From positions 174,230 through 238,229 of the forward strand of contig CALIHR010000055.1 of the NCBI GenBank assembly GCA_938020505.1: a DNA stretch of 64,000 nucleotides, in the 5' to 3' direction. Below the pieces are notes generated by a model. That model saw only the letters and a list, made by a program, of their open reading frames with translations, did no database searches and was not told the origin of the DNA. Positions 8,220 through 14,954 of the stretch are shown piece after piece. The DNA comes from an uncultured Actinobaculum sp. (GTDB lineage: Bacteria > Actinomycetota > Actinomycetes > Actinomycetales > Actinomycetaceae). Every line of letters begins with the position of its first letter. Positions within the stretch are counted from its first letter, which is position 1. The translations under genes and the position numbers were made by a program.

Positions 8220-9117
8220 AGCGAGCCGTGTAGGCGGAGGCGTAGGGCGCATTCGGGTGTCCCCTCCAAGGCACGGGGGCGAGGTAGGGCGCGTCGGTTT
8301 CGACCAAGATGAGTTCCTCCGGCAGCGCCATGAACGCCTCGCGCAAAGCTTCGTTCGCCGGATAGCTCATCGGGCCGGCGAAACTTGCAAACCAACCGTT
8401 CTCCGCACACGCCTCGGCCATCTCCCTGTCCCCGGAGAAACAGTGGAAGACCGTCCGTTCGGGGGCGCCGCATTCGCGAAGGATCCGCATGCACTCGGCG
8501 TGGGCCTCGCGATCGTGGATCTGCATGGGCAGGTCGAGGTCCTTCGCAAGCTCGATGTGCATGCGGAAGGCCTCTTCCTGCGCCTGCCTCCCAGCGGCGG
8601 CCGTCCGGTAAAAATCCAGGCCGGTTTCGCCGATGGCGACGACGTCGGCGCTTGCGGCCAACGCCGCGACCTCGGCCACGGCGTCCTCCAGCGAAAGGCC
8701 GCGGTGCCACGGATCGAGTCCGTGGGCCATGCCGTCCGGCGATTCTTCAGTTATTCCGCGATGCAGGGGCGCTTCATTGGGGTGGATGCCGATTGCCGCG
8801 GAAAGGCTCGGCCAGCGTTCGGCGAGCGCGACGGTCGGCTGGAGGGTCGGGACGTCGCAGCCGCAGGTGATCGCGCAGCGTACGCCCGCCGCCTCCATCC
8901 TGGCGACATGCCAGGGAATGCTCCCTTGGCGGTCTTCGCTGGCGCCGGCGCCAGCCTCACCGTCGCCTTCCTCGACCCCCGAAGCGACGTCGAAGGACAG
9001 CGCCGCATAGTCCCTGTCTCCGCGAACCGGCAGGTGGGTGTGATTGTCGACGATGGCCGAGGCCAAGCGTTCGGGCACGTCCGGGTAGGTTCTCCGCTTC
9101 TTGCGATTGCCGCCCAT
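8137..9117 (-). CDS. tatD: TatD family metal-dependent hydrolase (putative DNase)
   Basis: A TIM-barrel metal hydrolase of 326 residues. TatD enzymes are Mg2+/Mn2+-dependent nucleases linked to DNA repair and degradation. Metal-binding motifs are visible in order: DNHTHLP near the N-terminus, GETGLDFYR mid-protein, MQIHDREAH, TVFHCFSGD and VETDAPYLAP near the C-terminus. ATG 9117 has GAGGAGC just upstream, and the stop of metG lies only about 10 bp before it, so metG-tatD form one transcript. About 30 Ser/Glu/Gly-rich residues (about 45-75) interrupt the region after the first motif and are longer than in enterobacterial TatD. The 3' end overlaps a convergent membrane-protein gene. Confidence 0.93.
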   Translation of the reverse strand: MGGNRKKRRTYPDVPERLASAIVDNHTHLPVRGDRDYAALSFDVASGVEEGDGEAGAGASEDRQGSIPWHVARMEAAGVRCAITCGCDVPTLQPTVALAERWPSLSAAIGIHPNEAPLHRGITEESPDGMAHGLDPWHRGLSLEDAVAEVAALAASADVVAIGETGLDFYRTAAAGRQAQEEAFRMHIELAKDLDLPMQIHDREAHAECMRILRECGAPERTVFHCFSGDREMAEACAENGWFASFAGPMSYPANEALREAFMALPEELILVETDAPYLAPVPWRGHPNAPYASAYTARFMAGLRGVEEAAWCEVLDRNAQRVYGV

Positions 9118-9127
9118 GGGAGCTCCT

Positions 9128-10936
9128 CTACGCCTCGATGCCCAGGCGTTCGAGCTCCTCGGCGACCACGGCTTCGTCGAGCTTCGCAAACACCGGCGTC
9201 GGCTTCGCCACGGGCGTCCCGGGGACGATCTCGCTGGGCGCCCAGGGGCGGACGGGCGAGTAGTCGCCTGTGATAATCGGATAGGGATCGCCCCCGTCGA
9301 GGTCCTCGGCCTCCTCGAGGCGGGGCATGGGGGCGAGGTCGCCCTTGCCTCCGAAGACGCGGTCGATCGCATTCGAGGAATGCGGCAAGAACACGGACAT
9401 CATCGTATTGAGATCCCACACCGCTTGCGCCAGCGTGTGGAGCACGGCAGCCAGGCGCCCGCGCTGTTCGGGCGCCTTGAGTTTGAAAGGCTCCGTCTTC
9501 GCGACGTAGGCGTTGGCCTCGCCGACGAGCCGCATGATTTCGGTCAGAGCCGCGCGCTGGCCGTGGTTGGCGATGCTCTCGCCGACGGTCGCAAAGCCGT
9601 TGCGCACCGCGTCGAGCAGCTCGGCGTCGACCTCCTCCAGCCGCCCGGGCGTCGGAATCTCGCCAAAGTTCTTGGCGATCATCGCGGCCGTGCGGTTGAC
9701 GAGGTTGCCCCAGCCGGCCACAAGCTCCGAGTTGTTGCGCCGCACGAACTCGGCCCACGTGAAGTCGGCGTCCGAGGTCTCGGGCCCGGCGATGGAAATG
9801 AAGTAGCGCAGGGCGTCGGGCTGGTATCGGGAGAGCACGTCGCGCACGTAGATGACCACGTTCTTCGACGAGGAGAACTTCTTCCCCTCCATAGTGAGAA
9901 ACTCGGAGGCGACCACCTGGGTCGGCAGGTTGAGGCGGCCGAGTTTTCCGGGCTCGCCGCCGCGCGAGCCCTCGCCGTTGTACGCGAGCAGCTCGGCCGG
10001 CCAGATCTGGGAGTGGAAGACGATGTTGTCTTTGCCCATGAAGTAGTACGAAAGCGCCTCGGGGTCGTTCCACCACTTGCGCCAGTCATCGGCGGCTCCC
10101 TCCCCTGCCGCGGCGCGGCGGCGCGCCCATTCGACGGAAGCGGAAAGATAGCCGATGACGGCGTCGAACCAGACGTACAGCCGCTTGTTCGGCTGGTCTT
10201 CCCAGCCCGGAACCGGTATGCCCCAGGAAATGTCGCGGGTCATCGCCCGCGGGCGCACGTCTTCGAGGAGGTGCTTGGAGAAGACGATGACGTTCGGGCG
10301 CCATTCGCCGGTGGCTTCGACGGCGTCGAGCCACTCCCCCAGCTTCTCCGCCAACGCGGGAACGTCGAGGAAATAGTGGTCCGTGACTTCAAACCGCGGC
10401 GCCTGCCCGGAAACCTTGGAAACGGGGTCGATGAGATCCTGGGGGTCGAGCTGGTTCCCGCAGGTGTCACATTGGTCCCCGCGGGCGCCTTCGCTGCCGC
10501 ATATGGGGCACGTGCCCTCAATATAGCGGTCGGGAAGGGTGTTTCCGGTCACCGGGTCGATGGCCACATTCTGCTGCTGGACGATCATGTACCCGTTGTC
10601 GCGGCAGACCTCGAACATGCTTTGGACCACGCGTTCGTGGTTGACCGCGGTGGTCCGGGTGAAGAGGTCGTAAGACAGGCCGAGGGCCACAAGGTCCTCG
10701 ACGATGATCCTGTTGTTCTCATCGGCGAGCTGCTTGGGGGTCTTTCCCTCGGCCTCGGCCGCGACGAGGATCGGAGTGCCGTGCTCGTCCGTTCCGGAGA
10801 CCATGAGCACATCCTCGCCGCGCATTCGCATGTACCTGGAAAAGACGTCCGAGGGGACTCCGAAGCCCGCGACGTGGCCGATGTGGCGGGGGCCGTTGGC
10901 GTAAGGCCATGCAACTGCAGAGAGGATATGCGACAT
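9128..10936 (-). CDS. metG: Methionyl-tRNA synthetase
   Basis: Class Ia aminoacyl-tRNA synthetase of 602 residues that charges tRNA-Met. The HIGH motif (residues 18-21 in NGPRHIGHV) is present. A zinc-knuckle region follows ([18 protein letters not shown], about 135-155), then the KFSSS form of KMSKS (near residue 350) and an anticodon-binding helical domain. No C-terminal EMAP/Trbp-like domain is attached, as usual in actinobacteria. The start is the ATG at 10936, encoding [15 protein letters not shown]. It follows a TAATCT box at 7 bases and lacks a Shine-Dalgarno; the ATG two codons upstream (10942) lies too close to that box. It leads the metG-tatD transcript. Confidence 0.96.
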   Translation of the reverse strand: MSHILSAVAWPYANGPRHIGHVAGFGVPSDVFSRYMRMRGEDVLMVSGTDEHGTPILVAAEAEGKTPKQLADENNRIIVEDLVALGLSYDLFTRTTAVNHERVVQSMFEVCRDNGYMIVQQQNVAIDPVTGNTLPDRYIEGTCPICGSEGARGDQCDTCGNQLDPQDLIDPVSKVSGQAPRFEVTDHYFLDVPALAEKLGEWLDAVEATGEWRPNVIVFSKHLLEDVRPRAMTRDISWGIPVPGWEDQPNKRLYVWFDAVIGYLSASVEWARRRAAAGEGAADDWRKWWNDPEALSYYFMGKDNIVFHSQIWPAELLAYNGEGSRGGEPGKLGRLNLPTQVVASEFLTMEGKKFSSSKNVVIYVRDVLSRYQPDALRYFISIAGPETSDADFTWAEFVRRNNSELVAGWGNLVNRTAAMIAKNFGEIPTPGRLEEVDAELLDAVRNGFATVGESIANHGQRAALTEIMRLVGEANAYVAKTEPFKLKAPEQRGRLAAVLHTLAQAVWDLNTMMSVFLPHSSNAIDRVFGGKGDLAPMPRLEEAEDLDGGDPYPIITGDYSPVRPWAPSEIVPGTPVAKPTPVFAKLDEAVVAEELERLGIEA

Positions 10937-10943
10937 AGACATA

Positions 10944-10949
10944 AGATTA
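10944..10949 (-). promoter_or_regulatory. -10 element (TAATCT) of metG, leaderless promoter
   Basis: On the minus strand TAATCT ends 7 bases before the metG ATG. The rest of 10950-11230 holds no gene I can support. Confidence 0.5.
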
Positions 10950-11245
10950 CGTCGCCGCGGGGCTCGGTTCATCTTTCCCCGCACACATGGACGCGATTGC
11001 GCGCCGGCGACGCCGCGGGAGCGCGCTCGCGAGCGTCCGCCGCGCGCCCCGATGCCTCCGTTCCGAAGCTTCGGCGCGCAACCCGTGCAAACCGGGCGGC
11101 CGAGCCGCCGATGAATTGCGGACAGCGAAACTTGAAAATCGTGCCCATGCGCGGGCAGGCGCAGACCGAAGCGGGGCCGCTAGAATTCTCGGTATCGGGA
11201 AAGCACCGCCCCGTCCTCAGGCGCGACGGGGATTTGGAGGGAAAC

Positions 11246-12145
11246 ATGGCCGAGTCACGGGCACTCATCATCGTCGATGTTCAGCCGACGTTCTGCGAGG
11301 GCGGAGCGCTTGCAGTCGAAGGAGGCAACGCGACGGCCGAGAGGATCGCCGATTTCGTCACCGAGAACGCCGACGAATACGCAATGGTCGTCACAACGCA
11401 GGATTGGCACGTCAACCCCGGCTCTCACTTTTCGCAGACGCCGGATTTCATCGACACGTGGCCGCCTCACGCGCTGGCGGGGACAGCCGAGGCCGAGCTT
11501 CACGAGGCCGTCGCCTCCCTTCCCGTCGACGCCTCGGTGAAAAAGGGCAAATACGAGGCGGCCTATTCGGGGTTTGAAGGCAGCGACGCCGACGGGCGCT
11601 CTCTCGAGGAGATCCTTCGCGCCGCCGGGATTGAGGAGGTCGACGTCGTCGGGCTTGCCGAATCCCATTGCGTGAAGGAAACCGCCCTCGACGCGCTGAG
11701 GGCGGGATGGCCCACGCGCGTCCTGTCCGATTTGACCGTGCCTGTCAGCGAGGAGCTCGGCGTCGCCGCCCGGACGGAGATGGACGAGGCGGGCGTCGAG
11801 CAGGTGGCTTCAGGGAGCGCCTTCGGATTCTACGAGGAGGGCGAGGACACCCCGATTCCGGGCGACGACGCGTCCGTCGCCGGCTATGCCGAGGACGGCT
11901 ACGCCGACGGCGATCCTTACTCGGACGACGATCAATACGGCGACCTTGACGAAGACGACGAGGAGCCCGACCTCGCTGCCCGGCTCACAGCCGGGCTGGG
12001 CGCCGGGCTGAGCCTTTCGAGCCAGGCGGAAGACGTCGATCTCGACGACTTCGACGTCGACATCGACGAGGAGATCGACTTTTCCGACGACGCCGACGAG
12101 GCCGACTTCGACTTCTCAGACATCGACGACAAACCGGGCCTCTGA
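11246..12145 (+). CDS. Nicotinamidase-like isochorismatase-fold hydrolase with acidic C-terminal tail
   Basis: The first about 195 residues form a PncA-type cysteine hydrolase, which converts nicotinamide to nicotinate in NAD salvage. The catalytic Asp is in IIVDVQPTF (D11), a Lys lies at about 100-102, and the nucleophile is C142 in ESHCVKETALDA. The metal-ligand set is D53, H55 and H61 (QDWHVNPGSHF). Related isochorismatase-like enzymes share this set, so the substrate is inferred. About 100 further residues are extremely acidic, rich in Asp/Glu with Tyr and few basic residues (for example EDDEEPDLAARL, then D/E runs to the end). Such a tail is not part of the family. ATG 11246 has GGAGG 5 bases upstream. 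It is divergent from metG. Confidence 0.85.
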   Translation: MAESRALIIVDVQPTFCEGGALAVEGGNATAERIADFVTENADEYAMVVTTQDWHVNPGSHFSQTPDFIDTWPPHALAGTAEAELHEAVASLPVDASVKKGKYEAAYSGFEGSDADGRSLEEILRAAGIEEVDVVGLAESHCVKETALDALRAGWPTRVLSDLTVPVSEELGVAARTEMDEAGVEQVASGSAFGFYEEGEDTPIPGDDASVAGYAEDGYADGDPYSDDDQYGDLDEDDEEPDLAARLTAGLGAGLSLSSQAEDVDLDDFDVDIDEEIDFSDDADEADFDFSDIDDKPGL

Positions 12146-12537
12146 CGCGACGCCCCGGCCTCTGACGGAGCAAGTCCGGCCTTCGAGAGCGCGAGCCTAG
12201 CCTCCGGCTGCGCGAGTCCGCCGGCGAGAAGCGCGAATTTCGCAAGGGTTTCGGCTGTCTATTTATCCGCGAGCTCTCGCGGAAGCAGCCAGAGAATGTG
12301 ACGTTTAACGTGACGTTTTTTGCGCATAAAACGACATCCAAATGCGGCACTTGCTCAAAACGGCATTAGGCCAAAGAAATCACCAGGTTAGGGCAGCCTC
12401 GCAAAACTCGGAACAGCAACGGTGAGGTGGCCCTTCCCTTCCTATCCGTCGCAGACGAAGGGGCATAGATTGAAGGTGTTCAAGCTTCGCACGGCGATCG
12501 AGCCGCTTCGCCGTCTTCTACCTGAAAGAGGTTCATC
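12146..12537. other. Intergenic region without recognised gene
   Basis: This 392-bp gap starts with degenerate GC-rich repeats (about 12146-12240). An A/T-richer part around 12290-12345 contains GTGACGTTT twice (12299 region and 12310 region), a possible regulatory repeat. No supported ORF or RNA was seen. Confidence 0.4.
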
Positions 12538-12795
12538 ATGGCCCAGACACCGGTTTCCACGTGTGCGGCAACCGCATGCTCCTTCAACAACGGCGGCTGC
12601 ACAGTCGCGATGACAATGGGTGAGCGCGGCTGCGCAACCTTCGCCAAGCTGGACGCCCGCCGTTCGGTCGCCGCGAACGGACTCGTCGGCGCATGCCAGC
12701 GCCTCGAGTGCGTCCACAATTCCGACCTCGTGTGCACGGCGGCGTCCATCGACGTCACCGCCGACGCCGACTGCGCGGGCTTCAAGGCCCGGTAG
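12538..12795 (+). CDS. DUF1540-type small Cys-rich protein
   Basis: An 85-residue protein with two Cys modules: CAATACSFNNGGCTVAMTMG near the N-terminus and LECVHNSDLVCTAASIDV near the C-terminus. The C-x4-C-x[FH]N-x4-C-T/V-A spacing is that of DUF1540 domains, which are thought to bind metal. ATG 12538 has AAGAGG 6 bases upstream. A strong terminator follows 50 bp after the stop, so it is probably a single-gene transcript. Metal buffering or redox roles are inference from the Cys pattern. Confidence 0.85.
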   Translation: MAQTPVSTCAATACSFNNGGCTVAMTMGERGCATFAKLDARRSVAANGLVGACQRLECVHNSDLVCTAASIDVTADADCAGFKAR

Positions 12796-12845
12796 CCGTC
12801 GATCGGCGGCGCGCCCGCCGGCACGCGATTCCATCGACGAGAACG

Positions 12846-12886
12846 ATGCTGGGACCCCGCGCACTCGGGGTCCCAGCATTTTCTTT
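12846..12886 (+). terminator. Rho-independent terminator after DUF1540 gene
   Basis: Arms ATGCTGGGACCCCG (12846-12859) and CGGGGTCCCAGCAT (12866-12879) form a perfect 14-bp stem with a 6-base loop, followed by TTTCTTT. Confidence 0.92.
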
Positions 12887-12924
12887 GGCTCCTGACGCTG
12901 GATCCGCTAAGCGTCAGGAGCCAA
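12885..12924. terminator. Long hairpin at the 3' end of the minus-strand gene
   Basis: Arms TTGGCTCCTGACGCT (12885-12899) and AGCGTCAGGAGCCAA (12910-12924) are a perfect 15-bp inverted repeat. The stop codon of the 12914-13783 gene lies in one arm. No T-run follows on the minus strand, so it is terminator-like only. Confidence 0.6.
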
Positions 12925-13783
12925 GCTCTACGAGACGCCCGATCTCACGGGCGAGTTCGTCTCCTCTGAGGATCGAGGCTGCGAAGGGGACGAAGGCGGT
13001 CACGGCCTCTTCGCGGCTGACTCGCATGAGCGTCAGGCCCGCCCTGTCGATGTCGACGCAGAGAACAGCGGTCTGCACGTGCTCACAGCTGACGCGGACG
13101 GGTTGCCGCGCGAGCAGCGCCCCCGGCACGACGCCAAGCATGACCGCGCCGAACAACTCATTGACGGCGTCGCGCCCAAAAGAGGAAAGAACGTCCAAGC
13201 CGACGAGTTCACCGAAACTGTCGGCGAAAAGATCGCCCCCGCCCACGGCTTCCGCCTCGGCCTCATGGTGTTGGCGACACACCTCTTCCCAGGAGACGGG
13301 CGCCACTCCCGCCGCGTCGTGGAGCAGCACCCGCTCCATCGACACAACGGCGAGGCAGCCTCCCGGCGCAGAGGCGATCGCGGCGACGTCGTCCGGAAGC
13401 ACCCCCGCGGCAACGGCCTCGGCCGTCTCCTCGAGCGAGAGCCATCGCGCAGTTCCGAGGAAATGCACGGCGGACGCCACGATCTCAACCGTCGGATCAG
13501 GCGACTCCTTTTCTATCGACATGCGAACGTCCATCGCGCCGACGTCGCGGCTCGCGAGGACCTCGATGAGCACAGGCTCGGCGGTAGCGATGACTAGGCT
13601 CCCGTCCGCCGCAATGCCGTGCGCGATGGCCGTCAGATTGAGCGCCGGCTCTTCGCGGTAAGCCACCAGCATCGCCTGGCCGGCGCCGTTCAGGAGCCGA
13701 TGGGCGCAGGAACGTTTGCGAGCGTCCCAGACCTCTTGATCGACCGACGTGCGGCCGGGGAAGAGCGACAGATTCGGATTCAA
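12914..13783 (-). CDS. Probable FMN-binding split-barrel-like (HugZ/DUF2470-type) protein, iron-regulated
   Basis: A 289-residue soluble protein with no signal peptide. An N-terminal part (about 25-110, containing LLNGAGQAMLVAYREEPALN and IAADGSLVIATAEP) reads like the first strands of a pyridoxamine-oxidase/HugZ split barrel. The middle has LFADSFGELVGLDVLSSFGRD, where DUF2470-type regions often sit. I recognise the resemblance but not a signature residue, so the family is tentative. TTG 13783 has GGAGG four bases upstream. A DtxR/IdeR-like box lies 24 bp further upstream, which supports iron control and fits a haem/iron-use role (inference). Confidence 0.6.
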   Translation of the reverse strand: MNPNLSLFPGRTSVDQEVWDARKRSCAHRLLNGAGQAMLVAYREEPALNLTAIAHGIAADGSLVIATAEPVLIEVLASRDVGAMDVRMSIEKESPDPTVEIVASAVHFLGTARWLSLEETAEAVAAGVLPDDVAAIASAPGGCLAVVSMERVLLHDAAGVAPVSWEEVCRQHHEAEAEAVGGGDLFADSFGELVGLDVLSSFGRDAVNELFGAVMLGVVPGALLARQPVRVSCEHVQTAVLCVDIDRAGLTLMRVSREEAVTAFVPFAASILRGDELAREIGRLVELGS

Positions 13784-13806
13784 GGGACCTCCACGAAAAG
13801 AAGCGA

Positions 13807-13825
13807 CAAAGTAAGGATAACCTGA
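13807..13825. promoter_or_regulatory. DtxR/IdeR-like iron box
   Basis: CAAAGTAAGGATAACCTGA matches the 19-bp TTAGGTTAGCCTAACCTAA consensus at 12 positions by hand count. It sits 24 bp upstream of the TTG start of the split-barrel-like gene. It shares the core AGTAAGGATAAC or AAGGATAAC with the box before ndh. Confidence 0.55.
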
Positions 13826-14034
13826 CTGCCTTGCTTTGTGAAGTTATTTCGCAAAGACAATGGTGCGTAATTGCAAGGGAGGCCGTGGGCAATTGTTCGG
13901 AAACCGGCTGAAACGGCCGGCCAAGATCCGGGGAAACCGCAAAATCGCGCCGAAAACTCGAAAGGAGCAAGCCAAGCCGGAGGGCCCGAACGAAGTCCCA
14001 GAGGCGCAAGCGGCGTCGGAGAGCCTCGGGAGAA

Positions 14035-14874
14035 TCAGACGGCGCGCGCCGCGGCTGCGGCGTCGTACAGGTCTTTCCTTCGCAGGCCGACGCGGCGGGC
14101 GACGTGGGCGGCGGCGTCTTTGAGCCGGAGGCCGGCGTCCGCGAGGGCGAGAACCTCGGCGACCGACGCTTCGACGTCGGCCTCCTTCCGTGGAGCCCCG
14201 GCGACGACGACGGCGATCTCGCCGAGAACCTCTCCGGAAAAACGCTCGGCGAGCTCCCCCAGCGAGCCTCGCGCGACCTCCTGATGGACCTTTGTCAGCT
14301 CCCTGCACACGCACGCGGGCCTGTCAGAGCCGAATCCTTCGCACATGGCGCGCAGAGCGGCGCCCAGGCGCCGCGGGGACTCGAAGAAGACCATCGTGCG
14401 CCCCTCAGACTCGAGCCCCCGGATCGCCGCGGCCAGCTCGCCCGCCCTGCGAGGCAGGAAACCCTCGAAGCAAAAGCGGTCCGTGGCCAGCCCCGAAACG
14501 GCCAAAGCCGCCAACACGGCGGAGGGCCCCGGAACCACTTCGACGTCGACGCCCGAACGCGCGGCGAGCGTGACGAGCCTGTATCCGGGGTCGGAAACCG
14601 AAGGCATGCCTGCGTCGCTCACGACTACGACTCTCTTGCCCTCGCGCGCAAGGCCAAGGAGAACAGGCGCCCGATCGGCCTCGTTGTGTTCGTGGAACGA
14701 GAGGACCCTCCCGCGAATGGCGACGCCGAGCCGACCGGCGAGATTGAGGAGGCGCCGGGTGTCCTCCGCGGCGACGGCGTCGGCCCTCTCAAGTTCACTG
14801 CGCAGACGGGCGGACGCGTCCCCGTCGTTGCCGATGGGCGTCGCGGCCAAAACTATCGCTGGTCTCATGGGCAT
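14035..14874 (-). CDS. rsmI: 16S rRNA (cytidine(1402)-2'-O)-methyltransferase RsmI
   Basis: A SAM-dependent tetrapyrrole-methylase-fold enzyme of 279 residues that 2'-O-methylates C1402 in the decoding centre. Family motifs are present: [11 protein letters not shown] at the N-terminus, AAEDTRRLL (about 36-44), FHEHNE (about 60), [35 protein letters not shown] and VFFESPRRL. It is divergent from pmt, as in many actinobacteria. Two ATGs (14874, 14868) are possible. A 26-bp tandem duplication covers this start region, so a second copy of the same ATG-CCC-ATG context lies just upstream. Confidence 0.95.
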   Translation of the reverse strand: MPMRPAIVLAATPIGNDGDASARLRSELERADAVAAEDTRRLLNLAGRLGVAIRGRVLSFHEHNEADRAPVLLGLAREGKRVVVVSDAGMPSVSDPGYRLVTLAARSGVDVEVVPGPSAVLAALAVSGLATDRFCFEGFLPRRAGELAAAIRGLESEGRTMVFFESPRRLGAALRAMCEGFGSDRPACVCRELTKVHQEVARGSLGELAERFSGEVLGEIAVVVAGAPRKEADVEASVAEVLALADAGLRLKDAAAHVARRVGLRRKDLYDAAAAARAV

Positions 14875-14910
14875 AACTATTTCACCGATCTCATGGGCAT
14901 AACTATTTCA
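14863..14910. repeat. 26-bp-period tandem duplication over the rsmI start
   Basis: TCTCATGGGCATAACTATTT and the following CA occur at 14863 and again at 14889 (22 identical bases, period 26). On the minus strand the outer copy creates a 7-codon ORF, MPMRSVK-stop (14900-14877), immediately before the true start. Confidence 0.9.
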
Positions 14911-14942
14911 AACGCATCCGACACACGCCGAGTCGCCCCGGG

Positions 14943-14948
14943 TAGACT
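14943..14948 (+). promoter_or_regulatory. -10 element (TAGACT) of pmt, leaderless promoter
   Basis: TAGACT ends 6 bases before the GTG at 14955. No Shine-Dalgarno is present. Confidence 0.5.
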
Positions 14949-14954
14949 CACCCC

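Noticed and set aside
8376..9273. Long plus-strand ORFs across tatD and metG (including one of 1014 codons)
   Set aside because: They are antisense shadows of high-GC genes. Only the end of the 1014-codon frame, from ATG 11246, is real.
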